DNA of 64,000 nucleotides. It comes from Legionella jamestowniensis (GTDB lineage: Bacteria > Pseudomonadota > Gammaproteobacteria > Legionellales > Legionellaceae). The stretch's first letter is position 1, and each line of letters opens with the position of its first letter. The notes below the pieces were generated by a model that was not told the DNA's origin, made no database searches, and was given only the letters and a program-made list of their open reading frames with translations. The stretch lies in NCBI RefSeq assembly GCF_001467745.1, contig NZ_LNYG01000013.1:1705144-1769143 (forward strand), in the 5' to 3' direction. Both the position numbers and the translations under genes were made by a program. Below are positions 42,780-52,227 of the stretch, one piece after another.

Positions 42780-43802
42780 TCACATGTCCAAAACAAAAGT
42801 GTTTAAATTATTAGCTGAACTTAATGTCGGCTCGGCTGGCATAAATAAGGTATGTCGATTACAAAATTGATGATAGCCGGTTGAGTTTTGAAGATTTCTT
42901 TTTAGCTCTTTTAAATCTTCCAACTTTGTTTTTACTCCTGACGCAACTAAATTCTGAAATTCTTGATCATTTTGACTATCGTATAACTCGCCTATTTCAC
43001 TCCAAAGCTTCTCTGAAACTAAAGGCTTTAAGTCATCCCAAACATAACTCAAGTCAAATTTTAGGGAAGAAAAAAGCTGCTTTGATCTCTGAAATTCATC
43101 AGCCGTTTTAGGTTGGAGAAATTGAGCTAAATACTCATGGGCAACTTGTTCGACAACTTGATTTTTTCTATCTTCAATAGATGTTTTTAAAGCTTGTTCC
43201 AAAATAATAAAATCTTGGTGAGTCTCCTGATAAATAAAAATTTCACCTGACTCAAATTTATAAAACCACCCATGAATGGTTAATTCTTTGGATTTTAGTT
43301 TTTCGGCAATAGCGGGGTAGGTTTTTAAATGCTCTATTTGAACAAGGACATTTTGTTTAACGATATCGTCTAGCGTTAACACATCCTTTCTTTCTTTCAG
43401 TGTTGTAATTACTGTTGAGGAATGTGATAACCACGAAGCGACTGAAGGTAATTGTTGTTTTAAATCAGGCACAAGCAAGCCTTTCATAGCACCGCAGTCT
43501 GAATGCCCGCAAAGAATAATATTTTTAATCTTAAGGACATTTAACGCATACTCAATTGCTACCTCTTCGCTTGAAACCGTGGAAGTTTCCTTAGGAGGAA
43601 TAATATTACCTACATTACGTACAGCAAATAAATCCCCTGGATTTGAGTGGGTAAACAAATTTGGATCTACTCGGGAATCTGAGCACGTAATAAATAAAGC
43701 ATCAGGATATTGTCCATTACTTAGTATCTGAAATAGCGATTGCATCTCTTTAAATTTTTCATGACAAAATTTACGAATACCTGACATAAGCTTGATGAGC
43801 AT
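42780..43802 (-). CDS. Beta-carbonic anhydrase with a long C-terminal extension
   Basis: Interconverts CO2 and bicarbonate. The zinc site is clear: C40 and D42 in ITCSDSR, H100 and C103 in CGHSDCGAMKG. FAVRNVGNIIPP and SSEEVAIEYAL complete the beta-class pattern, and the catalytic domain ends near residue 205. About 130 further residues follow, which usual beta-CAs of 200-230 residues lack. They are helical and charged (EQVAHEYLAQFL..; KLEDLKELKRNLQ) with a final CNRHTLFMPAEPTLSS. AAGGA precedes the ATG. No SulP transporter is adjacent. Confidence 0.9.
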   Translation of the reverse strand: MLIKLMSGIRKFCHEKFKEMQSLFQILSNGQYPDALFITCSDSRVDPNLFTHSNPGDLFAVRNVGNIIPPKETSTVSSEEVAIEYALNVLKIKNIILCGHSDCGAMKGLLVPDLKQQLPSVASWLSHSSTVITTLKERKDVLTLDDIVKQNVLVQIEHLKTYPAIAEKLKSKELTIHGWFYKFESGEIFIYQETHQDFIILEQALKTSIEDRKNQVVEQVAHEYLAQFLQPKTADEFQRSKQLFSSLKFDLSYVWDDLKPLVSEKLWSEIGELYDSQNDQEFQNLVASGVKTKLEDLKELKRNLQNSTGYHQFCNRHTLFMPAEPTLSSANNLNTFVLDM

Positions 43803-44138
43803 TTTTTTCCTTGTGCATTAATTCCTGTCAAAAAATATCTTATTATTGCTAAATCATCAAGTAATATTTCAAAGTTGTTAAGATTTAATTAAAAATCAGT
43901 GTCAGGCAAAATGATCAGATTACCCCATTTCCAATAATCTTGACTGCAATGCCTACACTGTTGACGCTACTCTACAACGCAGAGTATGGACTTTTTTATT
44001 CTTTCTATGATAGGGGAGATGATTTTTTGTTGTATGTTAGGAACCCTTGCAGAACCAGCTATGCTTGGCTAATTTGAGAAAAAATTCCTATTATAACTCT
44101 ATTGGACTATAAATTTGCCATAAAACACGAGTACTAAA
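43803..44138. other. 336-bp divergent intergenic region
   Basis: Upstream of both the carbonic anhydrase gene (-) and the cyclase gene (+), strongly A+T-rich. A TTGACG near 43951 has no good -10 partner at 16-18 bases. I see no gene, repeat or structured element that I can support; it presumably holds both promoters. Confidence 0.3.
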
Positions 44139-45125
44139 ATGTATATAACAAAATTAATTATTTATTTTTTAACTGCATTGCGATGGATTAAAAATTTAAT
44201 ATTAACCTTGTTAATTATTTCATTTTTATCTCAATTTTTAAATAATTTAGAGCGATATCCTACACTTAATAGATTAAATATAACGGTAAATAATTCGGCA
44301 TCATTTATTACTAAAGAGATAAAAAAAATCATTCCATACCGTTATAAAAATATCGACTTTTCTATGCTTATTTTGGCCATATTGATACAAATAATCGCTT
44401 CTCAAATTTATACGCTTGAACAAAATTTAAGAAGAAAGTCATATTTAAAAGAAAACCCAGTATCCCCTAAAATGTCGACCGATACTAGAATCCCGGAACA
44501 TCCAATAAGAGTAGGTAGTAAAGAAATGAATGCAACGTTGATGAATCCCTCTATTGGAGAGTCAGGTGATAGGAGGAAAATGCTCAAACAATTTGCTTCA
44601 TTAAAATCAAAATTAGATGAAATGGGAAAACAATTGGCATTTTTGGCAATTGACGTGGTTGATTCAACAGGCATGAAAAAGGACGAAGATAAACACATCA
44701 TTGCTTTTGCATTTGAGCGTTACAACGAACTAGTTAATGAAAGTTTGCGAGAACACGGTGTACTTAAATATTCAATGACACCAGATGGCATTATGAGCTG
44801 TTTTCGCACCGTTGATGATGCTGTTAGTGCAGCGTCCAGTTTATTAAAAAAATTAGAAAAATTTAATCAGGAAGAAAAAGTAATAAAACGAGACTTTCAA
44901 ATTAGATGTGGAATTAATGCTGGATTTGTTTATTTTGACGAGGATACACCACTTGAGCAAGTAAGCGATCGTGTTATAGATATAGCAGGACACATGCAAA
45001 AATATGCAAAACCCAACTCAATTAATATTGCAGCATCAGCGATAGAACCGTTAAAAAATAGTCAGGGTTTCAAAGAAACTACGGATGTTATTGATGGAGA
45101 AAAGGTGTACCAATTTGTGAAATGA
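44139..45125 (+). CDS. Membrane-bound class III nucleotide cyclase-like protein
   Basis: 328 residues: membrane helices at about 8-33 and 74-92, a linker, then a class III cyclase homology domain from about 165. Metal-binding Asp positions are present (D172 in LAIDVVDSTGM; D216 in TPDGIMSCF). IRCGINAGFVYF and SDRVIDIAGHMQKYA follow. In the usual transition-state Asn..Arg positions (VNxAAR) the sequence reads D281 and H285, so activity or mechanism may differ. A cyclic-nucleotide-binding gene follows, which supports a cAMP or cGMP link. L. pneumophila has several such cyclases; I cannot name this one. Confidence 0.82.
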   Translation: MYITKLIIYFLTALRWIKNLILTLLIISFLSQFLNNLERYPTLNRLNITVNNSASFITKEIKKIIPYRYKNIDFSMLILAILIQIIASQIYTLEQNLRRKSYLKENPVSPKMSTDTRIPEHPIRVGSKEMNATLMNPSIGESGDRRKMLKQFASLKSKLDEMGKQLAFLAIDVVDSTGMKKDEDKHIIAFAFERYNELVNESLREHGVLKYSMTPDGIMSCFRTVDDAVSAASSLLKKLEKFNQEEKVIKRDFQIRCGINAGFVYFDEDTPLEQVSDRVIDIAGHMQKYAKPNSINIAASAIEPLKNSQGFKETTDVIDGEKVYQFVK

Positions 45126-45156
45126 AATAAAATTCATAAACTTTTAAGTAATTTGA

Positions 45157-45194
45157 AAATAAATGATTTTTTATAGGTAAAAAATCATTTATTT
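45157..45194. terminator. Perfect 17-bp inverted repeat after the cyclase gene
   Basis: AAATAAATGATTTTTTA (45157-45173), loop TAGG, TAAAAAATCATTTATTT (45178-45194). The stem is perfect over 17 bp but almost wholly A+T. It lies 32 bases after the cyclase stop and 93 bases before the next start codon. It could terminate transcription or separate expression of the cyclase from the downstream pair; a protein-binding palindrome is also possible. Confidence 0.55.
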
Positions 45195-45287
45195 CACTAT
45201 TTCTTATTTGCATGCCTATACTCTTATATTGATATTGTAACAATCCCTTGATCAAGGATAAATTTTTATATTAATGCAGGAAACTGA

Positions 45288-45749
45288 ATGCTTATTATTG
45301 AAAAAGTATTTCTTTTGAAATCAGTTGATCTGTTCGCTGAACTTTCTGAAGAGCGACTAGTGAGCATAGCAGAGGTAATTCAAGAAGAATTTATTAATAA
45401 AGGGCACGAAATTTTCCATAAAGGAGATAAAGGCGATAATTTGTATCTCATAAAAGAAGGGTTAATTTCTATTCATGATGGTGACAATGAATTAACACGA
45501 CTAACATCAGAAGAATTTTTTGGAGAAATGTCCTTGCTTTCCAGTGAAAAAAGAACAGCATCGGCCACTGCAATAGAAGACAGTATATTATTGACGCTCA
45601 ACCAGTGGCAATTTTATGAACTCCTGGAGACAGATGTTTCTATCCTAAAAGGAATTATTCAAACTCTATGTACAAGATTAATAAAACAAAATCAGTTAAT
45701 TATTCAGCTAAAAAATAGTATCAACAATCAGTGTAATTATGAAGATTAG
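45288..45749 (+). CDS. Cyclic-nucleotide-binding domain protein
   Basis: 153 residues, essentially one CNB (CAP-ED) domain. Features: a beta-roll with FHKGDKGDNLYLIKEGLISIHDG, and the phosphate-binding cassette FFGEMSLLSSEKRTASATA with the ribose-binding Glu (E80) and the phosphate-binding Arg (R89) kept, so it should bind cAMP or cGMP. No DNA-binding helix-turn-helix follows, unlike CRP. It overlaps the downstream transporter gene by 11 bp, so the two proteins are translationally coupled. The CNB probably regulates that protein. Confidence 0.88.
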   Translation: MLIIEKVFLLKSVDLFAELSEERLVSIAEVIQEEFINKGHEIFHKGDKGDNLYLIKEGLISIHDGDNELTRLTSEEFFGEMSLLSSEKRTASATAIEDSILLTLNQWQFYELLETDVSILKGIIQTLCTRLIKQNQLIIQLKNSINNQCNYED

Positions 45750-48438
45750 AAAGCACTTCAATACTTTATTTGAAATTGAAGATCACGAATTATCGAGGGT
45801 TTTTTATATTGTCATAATTCAATTTTTTTCTGGTGTTGCACTATCAATGTTCTTTATTGCAATAAGCGCTATATTTCTTCATGAAGTTTCTGTTTTTAAT
45901 TTGTATATTGTTTTTATCGTGGCAAGTATCTTTGTGATGATTGCTAATTATTTTTATACCAATATTGAGCATCATTTTGGTGTTGCAAAAACTTATTACA
46001 TCACGTTAATATTTTCTTCTCTCATCCTTGGCAGCTCTTACTTTGTACTTCATTCCCATTACGATACATTAATAGTTATTGTTTTTGCCAGTTATTATAT
46101 TATTTATTTTTCAAACAACATGAGTTTCTGGGGTGTGGCGTCACAGATTTTCAATGTACGAGAAAGCAAGCGACTTTTCCCTTTAATGAGTAGTGGTGAC
46201 TTGATTTCAAAATTGGTAGGGTATGCACTTGCAGGATTACTCGCCGGCATTGTCCAGTTAGAGTCGCTACTTTTTTTTAGCATGCTTTTATTTGGTTGTT
46301 CGAATGTATTTCTACACCTGATGCTAAAGAAAAATAATGACAGAATAGTAGTCAATCAAACTCATGCTCCTCAACATATTGCCCATATAGAAAATAATAT
46401 TGCCAAAGATGAAAAAAAACTAATATCTTCTATTTGCAAGTTGGGTTTTTTCTGTGCTATGGCTGTAGGGTTTAGTGAGTTTTTCTTTTTAGGAGAAATT
46501 AAAGCAAGTAATAGATACAGCGAGCACTTAGCTCAGTTTTTAGGGGCGATATTCTTTGTCGGAAGATTAGTAGCTTTATTATTTAAGTTAATCTTAAGCG
46601 CCAAGATAGAAAAAAAATTAGGCTTACAAAAGATTCTATCCATTCTACCCGCATTCATTTTCATTAGCATGGTTCTTTTCTTTTTTATTAGCCCAGCTGA
46701 TCATTATCTTTATGCTCTTTGTGTTTACGTCGTACTTTTTGAAGGAATAAAATTATCAACCTATGATCCATTTTATTTTGCAATGATTCAGGTGGTAAAT
46801 CCTGAAAAACGGTTAAAAATACATGCAAAATCAAAAGGTTTGTTTGCGCCTTTAGGCCAGTTATTCGTGGGGGTTTCTATATTTATTTACTTTGTAATAC
46901 CTCATGAATTTATTGTCAAATATTTGGCAAGTACTTTGGGGGTATTATCACTCTTTTGGATAATATATATTGTGGATGCTAATAAAAAATATTATTCATA
47001 TATTCATAAGCTATTGGTTAAGTATTCGCTTTTTAATGAGAAATCCTCTTACATAATAAGTAATGAGTGTATTGAGAAATCGATAAAAGAAAAAATTGAA
47101 CTTTTAAATGAAAAGGATTCTTTTTTTTCAGTGCAATATCTTTACCAAGTAAACCCAGAGTTCTCACGTCAATATTTCCTAAAATTATTAAGAAAAAATA
47201 CGCCAAAGAATATTCTTTTATTTATTATGGAAAAAGCACGTGAAAATTCTTGGAATGAGTATGTTTCCCAAATAAAACCTTTCTTTAGTGAAAGTGATAG
47301 AATTCTTCAAAATAGTGCAGTAATGTTGTTGTCAAAATTTAATAAGAATGAATTTTTAAATTGTCTTTATTATTGTAGGAGCACTAATCGTCATGATTTA
47401 TTAACCTCTTGTATCCATGGGGGGGTAGATAATCAGGATTATAGTGTTGTGCATATATGTCTTAATTTAATTCCCCAAAAATTACGTTCATTTTCGCCTG
47501 AGGAAAAAATAGAAGGGTTAACTCTAATTACCAAATTAGCTAATCGTGCTCTAAACAGTCGAATAATTGCAAGTATGACTCCTCTTTTAGGCACAAAAGA
47601 CCCTGTAATAAAACGACATCTTATCAAGGCTATCAAATCACTTAAATCACCCTCTTATTTACCTTATTTATTCTATGAATTGCGTAATAATAAATATGCA
47701 AGCGACATTCGGGAATGTCTGGCAAACTACAGTGATTATTGGTTAGAGAAAATCCATTCAATTGGTAGCATTCATTATTCTGTTTTAATTCATATATTAA
47801 CTAAATCAAACTCTAACAAGTCAAGAGAATATTTGATTGGAGTATTTTATGAGAATAATAAACTCCATGAGATAATTGTCCCTTTTTTAATAAAAATTAA
47901 TTTTTTAAGTCGAGATAAAAAATTAATTCATGAGATGATAATTGCAAGAGCAAATAAACTCAATAATCTCCGTGAACTAATAAACGCTTGTAGGAATACT
48001 TGCTTAATTTCTGCTTTAGTTAATGAAAAACATAAAGACTTGTTTTTAATTATTTGTTATCTACATTTTCTTGATCCCATTCCCAACATTTATGATTTAC
48101 TACGAATAGTTCAACAAAAACAAACTGAATACTATCTTTATTTGATAGAGAAAATTGAGTTTTTATTACAGAAAAACCGATTAAATAGAATTACATCTAT
48201 TTTTGAAAAATCATTAATCATTAATGACAATACAATATACCCTAAAGAATCCGATGAAGTGATCGTTAAAAAAATATTATCTGAAAAACAGTATGTATAT
48301 TCTCCGTGGATCATTGCGGTGGCTGTGTATTTTTATCCCAATAATAAAGACTTACTCAATGCTACTCATTATAGAGAAGAGACTTTGGTTATTGAGCTAT
48401 TGCAAAAGGATGCTTCGCGCATGGATGTAATTTCATAA
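45739..48438 (+). CDS. NTT/ATP-ADP-translocase-like membrane protein with HEAT-like cytoplasmic domain
   Basis: 899 residues. The first 420 or so have about twelve hydrophobic helices. FNVRESKRLFPLMSSGD (about 138-154) is the loop typical of the nucleotide-transporter (NTT, TLC) family, where FxxRxAKRLFxxxxAG is conserved. From about 430 the chain is soluble and made of helical pairs resembling HEAT repeats (ENSWNEYVSQIKPFFSESDR; MTPLLGTKDPVIKRHLIKAI; LPYLFYELRNNKYASDIREC). I know of related NTT proteins fused to HEAT and CNB domains in other bacteria; here the CNB is a separate, overlapping gene. Whether it transports nucleotides is unknown. Confidence 0.75.
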   Translation: MKIRKHFNTLFEIEDHELSRVFYIVIIQFFSGVALSMFFIAISAIFLHEVSVFNLYIVFIVASIFVMIANYFYTNIEHHFGVAKTYYITLIFSSLILGSSYFVLHSHYDTLIVIVFASYYIIYFSNNMSFWGVASQIFNVRESKRLFPLMSSGDLISKLVGYALAGLLAGIVQLESLLFFSMLLFGCSNVFLHLMLKKNNDRIVVNQTHAPQHIAHIENNIAKDEKKLISSICKLGFFCAMAVGFSEFFFLGEIKASNRYSEHLAQFLGAIFFVGRLVALLFKLILSAKIEKKLGLQKILSILPAFIFISMVLFFFISPADHYLYALCVYVVLFEGIKLSTYDPFYFAMIQVVNPEKRLKIHAKSKGLFAPLGQLFVGVSIFIYFVIPHEFIVKYLASTLGVLSLFWIIYIVDANKKYYSYIHKLLVKYSLFNEKSSYIISNECIEKSIKEKIELLNEKDSFFSVQYLYQVNPEFSRQYFLKLLRKNTPKNILLFIMEKARENSWNEYVSQIKPFFSESDRILQNSAVMLLSKFNKNEFLNCLYYCRSTNRHDLLTSCIHGGVDNQDYSVVHICLNLIPQKLRSFSPEEKIEGLTLITKLANRALNSRIIASMTPLLGTKDPVIKRHLIKAIKSLKSPSYLPYLFYELRNNKYASDIRECLANYSDYWLEKIHSIGSIHYSVLIHILTKSNSNKSREYLIGVFYENNKLHEIIVPFLIKINFLSRDKKLIHEMIIARANKLNNLRELINACRNTCLISALVNEKHKDLFLIICYLHFLDPIPNIYDLLRIVQQKQTEYYLYLIEKIEFLLQKNRLNRITSIFEKSLIINDNTIYPKESDEVIVKKILSEKQYVYSPWIIAVAVYFYPNNKDLLNATHYREETLVIELLQKDASRMDVIS

Positions 48439-48517
48439 ATCTTCTAGATATCTGAAGAAAGTTCAATCCAGTTACAATCACATCTTCGCATAAACGACAT
48501 AGAAAGCTTTAAATAAG

Positions 48518-49384
48518 TCAAAAAAAGAAAGCCATATACCCGTTTAGAATGGCGTTTCCCCAAAATAAGGATATAAAACCTGACAGGCAAAGGAAGGGGC
48601 CAAAAGGAATGGGGGTGTCTTTTCCCTTCTTCTTTATTTTAAGGTAAATTAATCCAGTTATTGCACCTGTAAATGCGGCGATTAATAATATTAGCGGCAG
48701 TTGTGTCCATCCGAACCAGGCACCAAAGGCTGCAAACAATTTAAAATCACCATTTCCCATGCCGATTTTACCTCGGATCAAATAAAATAACTTCATAAAT
48801 AACCAAAGGCTAAGATAAGCCAACGCGCTACTTAAAACCGCATCCGTCAACGAAGTAAATAAGGATTGTGTGTTAGCTATCAAGCCAAGCCATAAGAGGC
48901 TTAAGGTTAAGACATCTGGCAGGATTTGATGTTCGAGATCAATAAAAAAAAGACAGATTAGGATCCAGATAAATAATAGAACAAACACCAGTGTCAAATT
49001 GAAGCCAAATGACCAGGCAGAAAATAATGCAAATAGGCAGGCTACTAACTCTACCATTGGATAACGTATTTTTATAGCCTGACCGCAATGCTTGCAACGT
49101 CCTCGTTGCAGACAATAACTAAGAATAGGAATATTGCTGATTGCTGAAATAGTTTTTTTACAATTTGGACAAAAGGAACGTGGTAAAAACAAATTTACTG
49201 GTTGACTGACACTGTCTGAAAGCTTTAAGAAAGCACGACATTCCTCCTCAAATTCAGAGCGCAGCATAAACGGTAAGCGATAAATAATTACATTTAACAA
49301 ACTTCCAACGGCTAGCGAAAAAAGTGTAAAAAAAATGTAGATTGTTGGGGAGGAAATTAGTTCAAATTGATTAAGCATAGTCAT
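48518..49384 (-). CDS. pilD: Type IV prepilin peptidase / N-methyltransferase
   Basis: Cleaves and methylates prepilins and type II secretion pseudopilins. The N-terminal methylase region has the four-cysteine motif (C72, C75, C97, C100). The aspartyl protease residues are in FFIDLEHQILPD (D149) and GMGNGDFKLF (D213). 288 residues and about eight membrane helices. It shares a base with the pilC stop (49384). In L. pneumophila PilD is also needed for type II secretion and intracellular growth. Confidence 0.96.
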   Translation of the reverse strand: MTMLNQFELISSPTIYIFFTLFSLAVGSLLNVIIYRLPFMLRSEFEEECRAFLKLSDSVSQPVNLFLPRSFCPNCKKTISAISNIPILSYCLQRGRCKHCGQAIKIRYPMVELVACLFALFSAWSFGFNLTLVFVLLFIWILICLFFIDLEHQILPDVLTLSLLWLGLIANTQSLFTSLTDAVLSSALAYLSLWLFMKLFYLIRGKIGMGNGDFKLFAAFGAWFGWTQLPLILLIAAFTGAITGLIYLKIKKKGKDTPIPFGPFLCLSGFISLFWGNAILNGYMAFFF

Positions 49385-50433
49385 TACATAATTGAGCCAA
49401 GTTTAAAGATGGGAACATACACTGCCAGTAAAAGCGTTCCAATCACCATACCCAATATTGCCATGATAAAGGGTTCTAATAAAATATTAAGTGATTCGAT
49501 AGTATTGTTTATTTCATCTTCATAGTAATCAGCAATCTTGTTCAGCATTAGTTCCAGCGTCCCTGACTCTTCACCAATAGCTATCATCTGAATAACAAAC
49601 GCAGGGAAGACGCCACAATTTTCCATAGCCAAATGCATTGATTGTCCATAAGACACTGCATCTTGAATACGTGAACTTGCTAATTGATAAACCCTATTAC
49701 CTGTCACATTGCCAGCAGCATGCAAAGCCTCAATTAAAGGTAACCCCGCTGAAAAAGTGATTGCCAATGTCCGTGAAAAACGAGCAATTGTCGACTTGGT
49801 CAAAAATATTCCTAACACAGGCAATTTAAGCAAAAATCCATCTATATGGTGAGAAAAAGTTACAAAAGTATTTCTTGCATAAACAATGCTTATGAGAATG
49901 AGCAAAAACATTACTAAAAAGAAACATCCATGCTCTTGAAAAAAATTGGAAAGAAAAATAACACTTCGTGTTAGTAGCGGTAGTTTTGCTCCAAACGCAT
50001 TAAACAATGCAGCAAACTGAGGAATGACAAAAAATAAAAGCCCAACCGTGATTAGTAATGCCATTAGCAGAATGGTAAGTGGGTAAGCGATGATCCTTGC
50101 TATTTTTTTTCGAACCGTATCAAGTTTTTCCTGATAAGTGGCTACTTTATCAAGCATTACAGCAAGTGACCCTGATTTTTCTCCTGCATCAATTAAACTA
50201 CAAAATAAGGGATTAAAATAAATTGGGTGTTTATGAAGTGCCTCGGCAAATGTGTAACTCGCTTCAATATCATATTTTATTGTTACAATCAGTTCTTTTA
50301 AGTGGCTATTTACGGTTCCTTTTCCTACAACATCAAATGCGTGTATAAGAGGCATGCCGGCAGCAATCATGGTTGCCATTTGACGACTAAATAGAGTAAT
50401 GTCGGTTTTACTAATCTTTTTAAAAATCAACAT
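49384..50433 (-). CDS. pilC: Type IV pilus inner-membrane platform protein PilC (short N-terminus)
   Basis: Platform protein that couples PilB to pilin assembly. Two T2SSF domains, each with the F.RQ.ATM..AG.PL..A or F.R.LA...SAGLPL.EAL pattern (residues about 14-140 and 215-340), plus three membrane helices. At 349 residues it is about 50-60 residues shorter than most PilC proteins: the cytosolic segment before the first T2SSF domain is missing. The pilB stop lies immediately upstream, so a longer start is not available without overlapping pilB. Confidence 0.93.
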   Translation of the reverse strand: MLIFKKISKTDITLFSRQMATMIAAGMPLIHAFDVVGKGTVNSHLKELIVTIKYDIEASYTFAEALHKHPIYFNPLFCSLIDAGEKSGSLAVMLDKVATYQEKLDTVRKKIARIIAYPLTILLMALLITVGLLFFVIPQFAALFNAFGAKLPLLTRSVIFLSNFFQEHGCFFLVMFLLILISIVYARNTFVTFSHHIDGFLLKLPVLGIFLTKSTIARFSRTLAITFSAGLPLIEALHAAGNVTGNRVYQLASSRIQDAVSYGQSMHLAMENCGVFPAFVIQMIAIGEESGTLELMLNKIADYYEDEINNTIESLNILLEPFIMAILGMVIGTLLLAVYVPIFKLGSIM

Positions 50434-50434
50434 G

Positions 50435-52132
50435 TTAATGCATTACCACCCGATTTAATTCTTCAATTGTGGTTATCCCTTCTTTCACTTTCTCAAGCCC
50501 TGATTGATAAAGTGTAAGCATTCCTTCTTCTTGCGCTTGTTTAAGAAGTTCATCGGTGCTTTTGCCTGAGAGAATAAGCTGTTCAATAGTAGGGGAGATA
50601 GCCATCACTTCGAATATACCGATACGTCCGTTATAACCATTCATGCAGTATTTACATCCTTTTGCTTTGTAAATAGAAATCGATGATGTCCTCATATCTA
50701 TATCAAGTTGTTTTAATTGATACATGGTTAAGTCAGTTTGTATTTGCTTGCAATGCTGACATAACCGTCTTATCAAACGTTGAGCCATTAAAAGTGTGAT
50801 TGAACCTGCGATATTAAAAGAAGAAATACCTATATTGACAAGCCGGGTTAACGTCTCGGCGGCACTATTCGTGTGTAATGTAGTCAATACCAGATGGCCT
50901 GTTTGTGCTGCTTTAATCGCCATCTCAGCGGTTTCAAAATCACGAATTTCACCAATCATAATGACATCTGGATCTTGGCGTAAAAAAGCACGCAACGTGC
51001 CCGCAAAGGTTAATCCTACTTTTGGATTAATATTCACTTGATTAATTCCTGAAAGTTTAATTTCTACAGGATCCTCTGCGGTAGAAATATTTTTTTCATG
51101 AGTATTTAACAATCGAAGCGCTGTATATAAAGAAACTGTTTTACCACTGCCAGTTGGGCCTGTTACTAATATCATTCCTTGTGGTTTTGCAATGGCATCC
51201 AAGAAAAGTTTTTCCTGCATCTTGTTAAATCCAAGGGATTCAATACTGATTTGGGGTATTTCTGAGTTAAGAATTCGGATAACTACTTTTTCACCATTAA
51301 TTGTAGGACAAATGTTTACACGGCAGTCTCTTGAATATCCTTCTGAAAACTTTATGTTAAATCGACCATCCTGAGGAATACGACGCTCTGAAATATCTAA
51401 ATTGGCCATAATTTTAATACGTGCAGTAATTCGTTGGGCTAAATCAATCAAAGGTGTGGCCATTTCGGTTAAAACGCCATCCATGCGATAACGAATTCGA
51501 TAATAATTTTCATAAACTTCGAAATGAATATCCGATGCTTTGTTTTTAATCGCATTGAAAAGAATGTTATCGACAAAGTTAACGATAGAAGTATCTTCCT
51601 GAGAACATTCATTAACCTCTATGGGCAAATTATTTTGCATTTGCTGCATGGAATAGTCTTTAAAATTTGTGGGGCCTTCGCGGAGTTTGCGCTGACTAAT
51701 CTTCTCAATAAGCTGTTTTAATTTGGAAGTTTCAGCCACAGTCAATGTTACAGCCAATCCTGTGTAGAATTGAACTTCTTTAGCAATGGATTGCTCGGGC
51801 TTATCCGTTGCTAAAATCAAATGGTTTTTTTTTATCATAAGAGGCGCAACACGAAGCTTTCGCATTAGATTGTCGGTAATAAGATGCCAGGGAGTTAATT
51901 CGATCTCCACGGAATCTAAGTCGAGATAGGGGATATCAAAATGCTCTGAAATCAATAAAGCTATTTTTAATTCAGAAATAAGATTGTTTGTAACCAGGTA
52001 ATCTTGAAGTGGTTGTTCTAATTGGGCAGCATTTTGCTGATAATGTATCATTTTTTTCTTATTAATCAGATTGCTCTTGAGGATAAGTTGAGCAACAAGA
52101 GGTAATTGTTGTTCTTGCTTTGTTCTTTCCAT
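50435..52132 (-). CDS. pilB: Type IV pilus assembly ATPase PilB
   Basis: Hexameric ATPase powering pilus extension. The N-terminal T2SSE_N/MshEN domain (about 40-145), then the ATPase with Walker A GPTGSGKT (325-332), the Asp box, Walker B DPDVIMIGEIRDFETAE and His box TGHLVLTTLHTNSA. A tetracysteine zinc motif (CQHC..CKYC) precedes NGRIGIFEV. 565 residues. First gene of pilB-pilC-pilD, divergent from the small gene at 52228. Confidence 0.97.
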   Translation of the reverse strand: MERTKQEQQLPLVAQLILKSNLINKKKMIHYQQNAAQLEQPLQDYLVTNNLISELKIALLISEHFDIPYLDLDSVEIELTPWHLITDNLMRKLRVAPLMIKKNHLILATDKPEQSIAKEVQFYTGLAVTLTVAETSKLKQLIEKISQRKLREGPTNFKDYSMQQMQNNLPIEVNECSQEDTSIVNFVDNILFNAIKNKASDIHFEVYENYYRIRYRMDGVLTEMATPLIDLAQRITARIKIMANLDISERRIPQDGRFNIKFSEGYSRDCRVNICPTINGEKVVIRILNSEIPQISIESLGFNKMQEKLFLDAIAKPQGMILVTGPTGSGKTVSLYTALRLLNTHEKNISTAEDPVEIKLSGINQVNINPKVGLTFAGTLRAFLRQDPDVIMIGEIRDFETAEMAIKAAQTGHLVLTTLHTNSAAETLTRLVNIGISSFNIAGSITLLMAQRLIRRLCQHCKQIQTDLTMYQLKQLDIDMRTSSISIYKAKGCKYCMNGYNGRIGIFEVMAISPTIEQLILSGKSTDELLKQAQEEGMLTLYQSGLEKVKEGITTIEELNRVVMH

Positions 52133-52227
52133 GAGTAGACTTTGCTAATTTTTGCGGTTCAACTATAACTTAAAGAATCTTAAATAAAAAGGCATATATG
52201 CTAAACTTATAAAAAAGGAGGCGAAAA

